Positions 46,517 to 56,742 of a stretch of 64,000 nt of DNA are shown here, piece by piece. This stretch comes from Laetiporus sulphureus 93-53. Lineage: Eukaryota > Basidiomycota > Agaricomycetes > Polyporales > Laetiporaceae. A program made the position numbers and the translations under genes. The stretch covers positions 434,392 to 498,391 of the forward strand of contig NW_024468524.1 of the NCBI RefSeq assembly GCF_001632365.1. Reading direction: 5' to 3'. The number at the start of each line of letters is the position of its first letter. The first letter of the stretch is position 1. The notes beneath the pieces are model-generated. The model was not told the DNA's origin. It saw only the letters and a list, made by a program, of their open reading frames with translations, and ran no database searches.

Positions 46517-46994
46517 CTAGGAGGAAGAGGTCTCGTTGCGCGGGTCGTAGGGCTCTTCATTCCCAAGGTCCCATCTATTCCATGACTCACGCATCATTGA
46601 CTGCAGATGCTTGAACGAGCCCTCGTAGAATATGCCGAGGCCTTCGGCTTTGCACTTTCGAAGGACGGCGTGTGTCCAGTTCTGGCAGTTCCAATGATCA
46701 TCCTCAACGATATCGACCTTCTGTATCACGTTTGTCATCTTATCTATGTCGTTGCTCTTGATAATCCCCACGGTCATGAGGCCGGCGAACGGTGGAGGCT
46801 TCGTGAACTCAACGTTGTCGAGCATTTCGAAAGCAAAGTTGCCGGGGAAGCCTACGATGTTGAAGACTCGACCAAACCTCCTTTCTCCGACTTTCGGACT
46901 AGTTTCGATGGCGACCTCCCAGTGCAGAGGGATTTTAGGGTCGAAATTCGCCGACCGCCAGAACTGGATAACGTAGACCTTGTTGAAGTTCATG
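46517..46994 (-). CDS. Small unknown protein, possible DUF6914-type fold
   Basis: ATG at 46994 gives MNFNKVYVIQFWRSANFDPK and a frame of about 158 residues. Conserved-looking features are IPLHWEVAIETSPKVGE, FNIVGFPGNFAFEMLDNVEF and VEDDHWNCQNWTHAVLRKC. A His early and an Asn-Cys-Gln-x-Trp motif late recall small fungal proteins with a papain-like or NlpC-like layout (I tentatively think of DUF6914), but no catalytic role is shown. The frame is open upstream to another ATG at 47125. A TATATA box at 47136-47141 would put transcription start below that ATG, so the inner start is preferred. No signal peptide or membrane segment. Confidence 0.65.
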
Positions 46995-49082
46995 TTGTCA
47001 GTAGGATCTAAAGAGTCGGTGAGTTCATCACCTTTGTAGCGGCAGTGTCTGAGTCCCACCTCAAAGGAACGGATGGCCAAGTGCTTGCTAGGACGTCTGT
47101 GACGACCGTTGTCGACCCTCAACATCCTCAGTACATATATACGTCGAGAAGGGTAGACTAGTAGCCGAGGTGAAGAGATGGAAATTCACAAATTGGTGAA
47201 GTACAACCCACGTCTTCGCGATCATATCACCAGATCTGGGGCCCGGGCTTGTATCCGCAGTGCGCCGCATCTAGATGACCTTCATCCAGCTGTAGTGAAC
47301 GTGTGTTTGTTGCGAAGAGTTGCCATACCGTCGATCAACATTAGTCCTCGTGTTTCCTCGCGAAAATTTCCGGTGATCGCGCTTATGATTATCCACAGCT
47401 GGGAGAGACCACCCTCTGGCTTGTGCACAATTCTCAGTGGCCCATTCTCCTTCAGCCGATGCAACGTTGCTTTCCAGACGCGTAGCCGACCGATCTGGAC
47501 GTACCCGCACATTAAATCTGCTCATATCAGTGGCACAGACAACGGATGTACGCATTCTCCGAGAAAGACGCCACCCGGCCAGTGCCAATGGGCTGTCTCG
47601 CCCTGGGGCACACGGGTTTTCTCGTCACCTCAGCGAGGTCAGCAGTCCTCGCATATTCCACGAGTCTAACAGCCGCATCACCATGGGTAAATTGTGCGGA
47701 TGGAGGGGAGGATCATGTTTTTTGCGTCTCATTTTCACTCACCATTCATTGATCAAATGGCTTTCGGATGCCCCTGCGCCTGCCAGGGATTGTGCGAGAG
47801 GCGGGTCAGCTGCTGTGGCACTGTATCTAATGCCAGATGCCTGGACCTTTTCGTTAATTTCCGCTAATTTTGTGCTGCTTGCGCAACCCTCGAGGCGGTG
47901 GCCACTCAGTAATTGACCTGAAACGCCATAATAAACGGCGCCGTTCAGCTACCACCTTCAGCTTATATGATCAAACTTGTCTATACTCCGGAATCCAGAA
48001 ACAAGAACGCCGCTTGAGCTCGATGCTTGCAAGTTGGGTGGGATTGAGCTGTGGCCACAAAGTTGATGGCTGTCGACCGGCCAATCAACGGGCGCTCGGA
48101 TGCAATCCGTGTCCTCGACAACCGGTGGCGGGCGCTTAAGTGCAGCCTTCAATGAATTCCGCATCCGGCGCCACGTGCAGCCCCCAGGTTTTCATTTTGT
48201 CTTCGACGTCCATTCCGTCTTCGTGTCCAACCGCTCATTGTAGCCCACGCTCTTTTTCGCCTGTCTCTACTGTGTCGTTCATTTCACTCAGCACGCCTTC
48301 CAGAGGACACGGCCTGCCTGAGCTTCCGTTACCCCTTCTGATAATCCTCCACCGACCGAGTCTCCATACCTACCCGGTCGTTCCACACGTGTTCATTCTT
48401 TACGACATCCTACGCTGAAGAAGTGTGCTTATATAATTGCTCGACTCTGCTGCCTTTGGGCGAAATTCTTGCGTCGTCAGCTCTGAAAATGTAAGTTGTC
48501 ACTTGCTCTTGCATGCGGTTACCTAGAGCTCCTCATGTGTCCAGGTTTTGCTAGCGCTGTCAATACTATCCACGTATCCTGCCTTCCACGCTTTTGTCAT
48601 CTATTGTAAGTTTCCTCGTTATTTGATTTTGTGCCTGAGACATGAGTGCTGGGAGAATTCGGATTCATTTGAAAGGATAGCCGGGTAGATTGCCGCCACG
48701 TTGTCGAGCTTGTGAGGTCAAGGGCAACCGCTCGGAACTTGCTTACTATGCAGCTGTTCGCAGCCTGGCAGTGCCAGCTACCACCCTGATTTCAAGTCAT
48801 CTTTGCTACACTGTTTGCATCGAACTTTCTTTCAATATAACATGCCATCCGGCCTCCTTCCTCATCACTGCCGAGCAGGTCATCAGCTTCAAGAGTGGCG
48901 TGATTTTCCTATAAACCACGCCCGGCTGCTTCACTGCCCTTCCTTGACAGCAAGCACGATGCCTGTAGCTCAGCTAATTTGCCTTCATTTCAGCTCTATG
49001 ATAGCAAGCAATGTCACTGAAGCTGATTTTCTTTTGACAGAATCGCAGTTGTCTAGCTACATCAGCCCTAAAACACAACCCG
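46995..49082. other. Intergenic, about 2 kb
   Basis: No confident gene. A minus-strand frame at 47282-47512 (RVWKATLHRLKENGPLRIVH...) is somewhat protein-like but has no partner exon. The stretch from 48440 to 49080 probably holds the promoter and 5' UTR of the next gene; splice-like signals such as GTAAGTTGTCACT at 48490 suggest 5' UTR introns. Confidence 0.35.
47136..47141 (-). promoter_or_regulatory. Possible TATA box of the small minus-strand gene
   Basis: TATATA about 142 bases upstream of the preferred start codon at 46994 and only 11 upstream of the alternative at 47125. The spacing favours the downstream start. Confidence 0.4.
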
Positions 49083-51875
49083 ATGCAAGCAGACCATAGT
49101 TCGTCTGACAGCCACCCCAAGCAGCGCGCCACTCCCTCAGGATTACGCAGGCTCCCTGGTAAATCCCATACCCTTGACGCGCCTACTAAGTCAACCATCC
49201 CTGCCAATGGACCGCTGCGGCCGGAAAGATCTAAGACAGTTGGTTCTCATCACCTCCATTCACGTGAAGAATTCAGCGCCACGCCACTCCCCAAGCACAG
49301 CTTCTCACAGCCAACAAGTTCACCCCTGAGTATCCACTCATTCACAGACTTGGACACATTCGCACCCGCAGTCACTGGGGCGGCTTTCAGTACGCGACTG
49401 CCCTCGTCTAAACGCGCTCTGCTATCTGCAGGGGCAGTAACTACCTTGCCAGTTCGTACGCCAGGATCACACAAGTCATCTGGTGCAAGTGCGGACAGAG
49501 ATGTTGGTCCTACCCTAGACATGAAGCGGCTTTTGAGCAAGCCGGCGAAGCACACCTTAGCAAGCTCATCAACTGTATCGTTGCCGTCGGACTCGGAGAT
49601 CTCTGCGTCGTCACGCAGTAGAGCACATGTATCCAGGCCAATCACGGGCTTTCACGAGCGCCCCACTACTTCGCCTGGACCTGCGTCAATGCTGGCACAG
49701 AGAGAGGGCTCGAGGGATACGTCATCCTCGTCGCGTAGTCTTGCGAAGGTTGATGATCCAAAACCTCGAAACGTTTTGCGACGGCGAAGTAGCCGGCCTT
49801 CAACCCAGCCCAGCGCCGGGGTTTCTGAAGAACCCGCTCGGCATCGATCCCTTTCCTCCGCCAAGCGGCGGATGCGCTCAATGGAGACTTTGCACATCAC
49901 GCCTCCAAAACCTGCAGCTGGCACTGTCCCTCTCAGCACGGCCACTCCTAGACCGATTCCTGCCGGTATCACGCCTGCAGGACAAGTTGCGCTAGCCTAC
50001 AAGCAGCAGGAGCTACGACGGGAGGAGATCGCGGAGTTGTCCGGCTGGAATGACAACGTTCGGGATTTAAGCAGGGGCGTCACCACGATCTCATCCGGCA
50101 ACAGGCATAGTACCGAAGGGCTGCTCACTGCGGCGGCACGAAACAATGTGCAGGACGATGAGGAAGAACAGGCTAGTGGCCCATATTACACGGTATTCGG
50201 TAGCAGTTCAGGGCACGTGGTACCGTTTGGAAGCTCGAAAGATTATTCACCTCAGTTGGATCAACGCTTCACCTTCAATGATGTTCCGCGCAAGCACCAT
50301 AGGAGTTTATCACGCAAGGTGTCTGGCAGACTCAAGAAAGTGGCCGATATCGTCAAGGGCGATCGGGACTTTTCTCCATCACCAGCTCATCGTTTAGATC
50401 ACGATGATTGGCGCCCGTATGATGGTTATCCGCTTGCTCCCAAGTCTCCAAGATCACCGATCCGGATGTCCGTGGATGACCAGTTCGATACCTCGATGGG
50501 GAGCATCAGTTCGCGCCATTCGACTCCGACAGGTAAACGGGGCTCTCATGGGAAAGGAAGATCCATGGGAGGGGGTTCTGTGGAGGAACGGCGAGGCTTG
50601 TATCCAGTCAAGTCTGCGAAGGACAAGGATCAAGAAGACGGGGAGGAGGAACATGCCTCAGGGAAGTTCTGGAAGCTTGTGAAGCGAATCAGCACAGGCG
50701 GATTGCGGGACAAATATCGGCATCAACGGACTTCGACGCCGCCGCCTGTGCCTCCATTACCAGTAGATCTACAGAAGCTGACAGAAACGCGTACGACCGT
50801 CGACATACGGCAGTCTCCAGTACGGGATCATACGCCCGACGAGACTTCCCAGACACTTTCTTCTCGTGCGTCGTATGCACGGGTGCGTCCATCCACTGGC
50901 TTATCACTCAAGACTTCTATGCGCCACACGATCGCATCTCGCCCTTCCACGGGAGGAAAGGCGTCTTCGCTGCCTTCTGTTCCCCATCTCAGTACAACGA
51001 CGCGTTCTTCATCGCCCGTATCGTCAGACCTCGCGTCATCTGGTTTTTCTCCTAGGCCACAATCTCCAAGGTCGTCATCGTCTTCATACCCCGAGGAATC
51101 GCCATCGGGGCACAAGCCGAGCACCCCGAAGTCCAAGCTCGGGCAATATGTCATTCCTGAACATATGCTCAGTCGCTTGCAATCTGCTGGTAGCAAGGAG
51201 AATGAGCGCAGAAAACGTAGGCCGAGCCGTTCACATTCAGAGCCCGATCATCGACGATTCCCGAGCACGCCTGACGAAGAAGTGCCTTCCTTACCTCTAC
51301 CATCTCGACACCGTGGTGCTGGTAGCCAAGATGTTGAGATGCCGGAACGCTCCCCGTCGCCTCAGATGCCGTCGTTCAGCACGCATGACCCTGTCAACAA
51401 CTTCATTTCTACGCCGTTGGCAGCCTCTGGATCAGGCCCGCCCCCGCTGCCGAGGCGGAACCCGCGCAGAAAGCCTGCGAGCATCGAGCTTACTATATCA
51501 GACAAAGTTGCAAACGTATCCCCGAATCCTCCCCTCACTCCTCGTACGCCCCGGGCCCATACTCAGATTTTCGTCGATGCGGAGCCACTCAGTCGGACAT
51601 CGACGAGCACAGCGAGGAACGCTTCTCCCACAACACAGACCTCCCTTTCACCATCCTCGACGTCCTTGTCGCCCTCGACCGCTTCGTCGCACAATCAATC
51701 TCCACTTACTTTCCGCGAGATTGAGTCTCCGCGGCATGTGTGGACGGAACAGGAGAAGGCGGACAAGTGGGAGGACCTGCTTCAACGAAGCGAACGTGCA
51801 GGCGGGACCTTGCACATTGGAGAATCGCACTTGCTTTCGGACAAGATGCGTTTGTCGCAGTGTTCGGATGTCTGA
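49083..51875 (+). CDS. Large serine/proline-rich disordered protein, unknown
   Basis: An uninterrupted frame of 930 residues starting MQADHSSSDSHPKQRATPSG. Nearly the whole protein is low complexity: Ser, Pro, Thr, Arg and His dominate, with many RPSTG, SPRSP and SSSRS patches that could be phosphorylation sites. Possible ordered or conserved islands are PAGQVALAYKQQELRREEIA (about residues 297-316), KHHRSLSRKVSGRLKKVADI, ASGKFWKLVKRISTGGLRDK, LGQYVIPEHMLSRLQSAG and the C-terminal VWTEQEKADKWEDLLQRSER. The pattern resembles fungal scaffold or cell-polarity proteins, but I cannot name a family. It is the only long gene here without introns. PxxP stretches (PPPVPPLPVD near 50743; PPPLPRRNPRR near 51440) look like SH3-binding sites. 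Confidence 0.8.
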   Translation: MQADHSSSDSHPKQRATPSGLRRLPGKSHTLDAPTKSTIPANGPLRPERSKTVGSHHLHSREEFSATPLPKHSFSQPTSSPLSIHSFTDLDTFAPAVTGAAFSTRLPSSKRALLSAGAVTTLPVRTPGSHKSSGASADRDVGPTLDMKRLLSKPAKHTLASSSTVSLPSDSEISASSRSRAHVSRPITGFHERPTTSPGPASMLAQREGSRDTSSSSRSLAKVDDPKPRNVLRRRSSRPSTQPSAGVSEEPARHRSLSSAKRRMRSMETLHITPPKPAAGTVPLSTATPRPIPAGITPAGQVALAYKQQELRREEIAELSGWNDNVRDLSRGVTTISSGNRHSTEGLLTAAARNNVQDDEEEQASGPYYTVFGSSSGHVVPFGSSKDYSPQLDQRFTFNDVPRKHHRSLSRKVSGRLKKVADIVKGDRDFSPSPAHRLDHDDWRPYDGYPLAPKSPRSPIRMSVDDQFDTSMGSISSRHSTPTGKRGSHGKGRSMGGGSVEERRGLYPVKSAKDKDQEDGEEEHASGKFWKLVKRISTGGLRDKYRHQRTSTPPPVPPLPVDLQKLTETRTTVDIRQSPVRDHTPDETSQTLSSRASYARVRPSTGLSLKTSMRHTIASRPSTGGKASSLPSVPHLSTTTRSSSPVSSDLASSGFSPRPQSPRSSSSSYPEESPSGHKPSTPKSKLGQYVIPEHMLSRLQSAGSKENERRKRRPSRSHSEPDHRRFPSTPDEEVPSLPLPSRHRGAGSQDVEMPERSPSPQMPSFSTHDPVNNFISTPLAASGSGPPPLPRRNPRRKPASIELTISDKVANVSPNPPLTPRTPRAHTQIFVDAEPLSRTSTSTARNASPTTQTSLSPSSTSLSPSTASSHNQSPLTFREIESPRHVWTEQEKADKWEDLLQRSERAGGTLHIGESHLLSDKMRLSQCSDV

Positions 51876-52575
51876 GGGGAGGTATCGCTTCTTTGTTGTC
51901 GTTTGTCGTCGACGGTCGCAGCATGCTTGTGGGCTGTACGGATGAGATGGTGGTTTCGTTTGCATTATCGCGATTATAATGTAGGGCATTCATGCGCCCT
52001 CTTTAGTCTCAAAACTTGTGTATGAGTTCCCTTTTATACCCAGCGTACGAATATCACGTTATGTTGCTATCGTTCTATGCCATAGGATTGCCATGACAGC
52101 GCACTGTTTGCATCTCGAGCAGAGCCATCGCGCCTGCGTCTGCCTTCACATGTGCCGTTGCTACCGCCGTAACGTTTGCAGAGAGATAGGTATCACTCCC
52201 GCGTGGATGTTGCCTACTAGTAGCAATAGTAAAAGCATCGTCGACGCAGAAGATGCGCTATCCCCCACTTGCGCTTGATAGTTCGCACGAAGCCGGTAGT
52301 CGCTCCTGTCCTGTCTTAGTCTATCGCTGCAGATCAAAACCATCAATTAGGCAGCTTTTGAATGCATATTCTCCCTATAAATACAATATACAATCGCGAC
52401 GCAGCGAATACGATAAGCCAACTCTGATAGCGAAGAATATGATCTGTTCCAGGCGCAGTATGCATGAAGTAAGATAGTCCATGCAAAACAAATGAAAAAC
52501 AACCTTCCACCCTCATCGCCTCCAGAGATCGAACACACCATTCACAACCCCCCTCTCTCACCAGATATCAGCCCC
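51876..52575. other. Intergenic between convergent genes
   Basis: 700 bases containing the 3' sides of the disordered protein gene and of the anoctamin gene. No gene recognised. Confidence 0.45.
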
Positions 52576-55096
52576 TCACGACTCTTTCGTCTCCCTCGAG
52601 AGCTCGTCAAGCCCCTCATCATAAACCCAGAACGACTCCCACTGCTCATCCTTCTCAGGCACATCCCCCGTCTTCTCATACTCCTCCTGAGCCGTAACGT
52701 CCGCGACGCCCAACGACTTCAAATACTCCTCCTTCACCGCCGTCTCGACCCGCTCTGCATCACCCGCCTCCTGACTTCCGCGCCAGAGCAATCGCTCAAG
52801 AACATGGCGCACGAGCATACGCACGAGGATATACCCATGCGACGCGGCGAGCGCGACGAGCAGCGCGCTCAGGAGGAGCTGCCGCGAGGACGAGTTTCCT
52901 TCGCTGAGATATACATGCTTGCGCTCGAGCGTCGTGCCCAGCGGCTTGCAGTGGTCCGACGGCCGGAAGAGGTACACGAGCGCCGAGTTGGTGAGCGCCG
53001 CGAGCCAGGCGAGGAAGGAGAGCGAATCGAGCCACGGGCCGATGGTGTCTGTGCGCGAGGGGATAGGCCTCCGGACGTGTCTGGCGATCTTGAACGCGTC
53101 TGAGCGCAGCTCGAACCAGTTGTTCGTGAGCGCCATCACTGGAAATAGCTCTTGGATTAGCCGCAGGCGGTCGTGTATATCGTTCAACGAGCACTTACCA
53201 GATGCGAGCGGCCAAATAGTCGACCACAGTGCGACGTAACCGAACTGTGTGACCATCTCGCTGTAATCCTCGAACAGGTCGTAGTGCGGCAGCGCCACCT
53301 GCCGCCACACCTCCTCAAGGAACTGCCGCTCCTCCTTCCCATCTGCCTCGCTCACCTGCCCATCCGCCTTATCACTCCCCTCGCAAACTTCTCTGGGCTG
53401 GTCCTCAAACGAGACTTTCTTGGGACTCTTCTTCCCACTGTCCTGTTTTTGCGTCGTGTGCGTCGAGAAGCCGAGTCCGTGCCCCCGCCGGAACGACGTG
53501 ACCGCGCGCAGGACATACGGCAGGCCGATCTCAAGGAACGCATTGACGACCTGGTTCGTCACCGTCGACGCAAACATCTGGTCCTGCAGCCGCGTCGGGC
53601 TCAGCTTCTTGCGGGCACTCATCATGTCCATCTCCCACATGCCCTTACCGCTCAGCTTCCCACCGTGCCTCGCACTCGCGGACGCGGCCGCCTCCTGCAG
53701 GGTCCTGCTCGCGCGGGACTTGAGCGTTTTGCCTGCGAACGCATAGCGCAGCGCGTCCTTGATGGAGATGTTCGACGTCGGGTCGCGCTCGATGACGTTC
53801 TGCACGAACGTCATCACCTCCTCGCCGAACGGCACGTAGATGAATGCAGACAGTGCGAGGCCGAGATACTCGACGATGGCCGAGAGCGAGAACGTCTTAA
53901 GCGTGAGCGAGGCGTCATGCGTCGACTGGTGCCCATGGTCCTCCCAATTGGTAAACGCGACGGCGTACTCGTGGTAGAGTTTGAGGAAGCGAGGGACGGC
54001 GACGGAGACGACGATCGTCGGCGCAAACGCCTTCAGAAAGATCAGTGATGTGAGTGGCGCCACAGTCACACGACTCACCAGGAACCGGTGTCCGGGGCCA
54101 GTATACAGTTCCGTCACGAATGCTTCGACAACGAACATACACGTCAGCAGCGTGGCAAGCACGACTGCGAACAGTGCGATGACGGGCATGCCGGCGATCA
54201 TGCGCAGGTCCTTCTGCCACCAGGAGATCGGCACGTACTGCGCACGCCGCTTCTCGACGCGGAATGATCCCCGCGTGCGCCAGCGCACGGAGAGGATCCG
54301 CTGCTGGATGCGCCACGACTCGACGAAGGCGACGGACCATAGGAGGAGTATGCACGAGTACACAGCCGAATATGCCTCGCTGAAAAAGTAGAACCACGCG
54401 CCGACCGCGGAGATGAAAATAAGGTATTTGGTGTAATACGACAAGAAGGCAAAGTACAGCGCGATCGCTTCGCCGAACTGTAGGGGAGGGTCAGCCTTGT
54501 CAGGAGCGAGCACGCGAGGGCGGACGCACATGCTTTCTGATATTGTCAAACTTGACGAAACCGAGCTCGCGCCGTGTCCAAGAGCGGATCCACTTGTCAT
54601 TGAAGTCGTAGTCGTGGAGCATCATAATGGACTCGACGCGATCCCACTCGCTCGAGCCAGGGGCGATGCCCAGCCCTCCGTCGGAGACGGTCGACGTGAC
54701 ATATGTGTGTACGAGCCGCAAGTGGTCAGCAGGCGAGAGGGGCTCCGTATCGAGATCGAGCGTAGCAGTGGGGTTGGCAGTCGGCAGACCATTAATGAAG
54801 TCGGAATGGCTACGCGACAGTTTCAGGTTGTTCTCGTGGTGGACGAATGTGGCAACGCACCGTTCGCGTTGCGCCAGCCGTGTTAGCGTGCTCCGAGGAC
54901 ACGACACGAATACGAGCAATTGTCCGTCGTTCTCCCCGCGCTTGCCAACCGCCCGTAGTCCGCCTTTCTGCAGGACGTCAAGGAGCTTTGTGTACTGACT
55001 GGTCGCCTGCCGCGCATTCTCCCTCGCCTGGGGCCTCGAGAGCACCTTGCCAGGGCTGGAGCGGAAGATTAGAACTAGATCAACCTGCGGTGCCAT
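52576..55096 (-). CDS. IST2: Anoctamin/TMEM16-family membrane protein (Ist2-like)
   Basis: Fungal TMEM16 proteins are ER or plasma-membrane proteins; Ist2 tethers cortical ER, and others act as lipid scramblases. Exons 54530..55096, 53199..54477 and 52576..53138 give about 802 residues. The cytosolic N-terminal domain runs MAPQVDLVLIFRSSPGKVLS to RRELGFVKFDNIRKH. The membrane region begins FGEAIALYFAFLSYYTKYLI, the classic anoctamin entry, followed by YSCILLLWSVAFVESWRIQQ, MPVIALFAVVLATLLTCMF and later FGYVALWSTIWPLAS joined to VMALTNNWFELRSDAFKIA, a strong family signature. The second intron is 60 bp and stop-free. The C-terminus (VYDEGLDELSRETKES) lacks the long basic tail of yeast Ist2, so PM tethering by that tail is not evident. 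Confidence 0.92.
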
Positions 55097-55864
55097 GAGT
55101 GGTTCGCAGGGAAGATGGCGGTTTTGATCTGAAGTCTGTAGTGGCTTCGGATGACCTCAGAGTGGGTTGACATAGACTTGCCGACTTTGGACGGCCTTGA
55201 AGTGGATCGACTCCACAAACAAATTGAGCGGGCCTTTGCAACAGAGAAAGCAATCAATAAGCAAGAAGGTCACAGGAGGAGAAAGGAGGTCTTGACCATT
55301 CCAAAAAGCAAACGAGCTATTATATATATTGGGAAGCCAGCAGAGCCGATTTGATGGATCTATGAATAGCGCGGTGCGGGCGCTTAGGGCGATGTCATCA
55401 CGTGGCAAGGCGCGCGCAGGTCCTCCACCACAGAGAGCTCGCGGCGACATACTGTTTAGCTGTCGTTGATATGTCTGTGCTTTAGCTTAGGTGTCCTTTG
55501 CGAGGATCTGGACAGAATATCCGGGATCGCAAGGTATTCTGTGTCATGCCATCACGGTCGCGCACGTGGCTAATGACCGAGCGTCGGTTGAGGCCGCACC
55601 TCCCCGAAGTACTCGAGGAACTCAAGTGGCGTCCCCAACCATATACGCCCGTGAAAGGGTCTTGCTCAAATGATTTGGATACGCGGGCAAACAAAGAAAC
55701 GTGGTCTTGTTCAGCGAGGCATATCGACCGTATTCAGATTCCCTTTGATGATTTGTACAACATGACACGATGGATATTGAATGTAATAGCAACAAAGTAT
55801 CTTCGAAGCAGGTACGGGGAGTCCCCGAACACATCAAACTTGATTGCAACGAGCAGTGTTAATC
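55097..55864. other. Intergenic with a doubtful small frame
   Basis: A plus-strand frame at 55151-55354 encodes 67 residues (MTSEWVDIDLPTLDGLEVDR..., Lys/Arg/Glu-rich, ending KPAEPI) with a coding-like composition. No family is recognised and there is no clear partner exon. The remainder shows nothing supported. Confidence 0.3.
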
Positions 55865-56460
55865 CTAGAATGTACTACCTTCGGGAGGCTGAGGAAGCTT
55901 CCTGTTGTTAAACGACGCCATCTCTCTGAGAATGCAAAGTGTTAGCAGCAAAGCGTAAATTCTGAAAGCTGATCTGCACGCACTTGCGGATCTCCACCAA
56001 GACTGTCTCGAGACTGCAGTTTCTGTTCCAATGCGCCAGCACATTCAACTTCGACGGATCCACCTTCCCGTCCACCTGGCTCACGAAGGGCAGGTTGACA
56101 CGGGATACGAACTGCACTGTAGGAGGTCGATCTGGGTATTCGTCCCCGCATATTATCTTCAGACTATAGATCCGGTTCTCATGTACCGTCTGTGCGAGCG
56201 ATCAGCCCCGTCTCCTTGCAGACGCCTTTCGTAGGTGATGCGCAGTGATGCACTCACATGCCCGGGGCCGATGATCGTGCCATTCCAATGGCTCATCATG
56301 ATGTCGTCTCCATCCTCCAGTCCGTACGAGCACGAGCCGTCGCCGATACCCTTCTCGCCCTTCTCAAGCTCTTCGAGCAAGCGGAAGTTGCGTGGTACTG
56401 CATCGCGATAATGAGACCCTGGTCAATCGCAGCATCATATAAACCATCACCCTTTGCCAT
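55865..56460 (-). CDS. MMS2: Ubiquitin-conjugating enzyme variant Mms2/Uev1
   Basis: Non-catalytic E2 partner of Ubc13 in building K63-linked ubiquitin chains for post-replication repair and other signalling. Minus-strand exons: a 10-base first exon (56451..56460, MAKV), then [80 protein letters not shown] and [19 protein letters not shown]. The last exon reads [19 protein letters not shown], the characteristic Mms2 tail, stop 55865-55867. About 140 residues. The usual E2 active-site cysteine context is absent, as in UEVs. The start codon exon is tiny and was set by the [14 protein letters not shown] match. Confidence 0.94.
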
Positions 56461-56742
56461 TGGGACGAGAGAAAGGGAGTGAGTGGCGGCGTAAAGAGCA
56501 GTGCAGGTGGAATTGACGACCACAGAGCCACCCGAATATGGTCAATTCGCGTTGTGAAGGTAACCTCAGTCTATGGTTCCGGTCGCCTATTCCGTTCTTA
56601 GCAGTACAGCCATCAACACCGCCGGCCGCAGTATCAATCACCACACCACTTGATCAACTGCTGCAAGTCGCATTCTTCCACTCACGGCTCTCCTAGCAAC
56701 ACAGTATTCAGCTCGACGGTCGCTGTCGTCGTCACTACAGAG
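56461..56742. promoter_or_regulatory. Divergent promoter MMS2 / HSE1
   Basis: 282 bases separate the start codons of two head-to-head genes that both act on ubiquitin. No TATA box is obvious. Regulatory motifs were not assigned. Confidence 0.5.

Noticed and set aside
47271..47588. Minus-strand frames resembling a coding exon
   Set aside because: No start, splice partner or family could be found; kept only as a note in the intergenic entry.
53173..54048. Plus-strand frame of 291 codons, rich in Arg and His
   Set aside because: Antisense to the anoctamin membrane domain, with low-complexity charged composition.
55482..55911. Overlapping frames on both strands between the anoctamin and MMS2 genes
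   Set aside because: No similarity recognised and no consistent splice model; the last part overlaps the MMS2 terminal exon.
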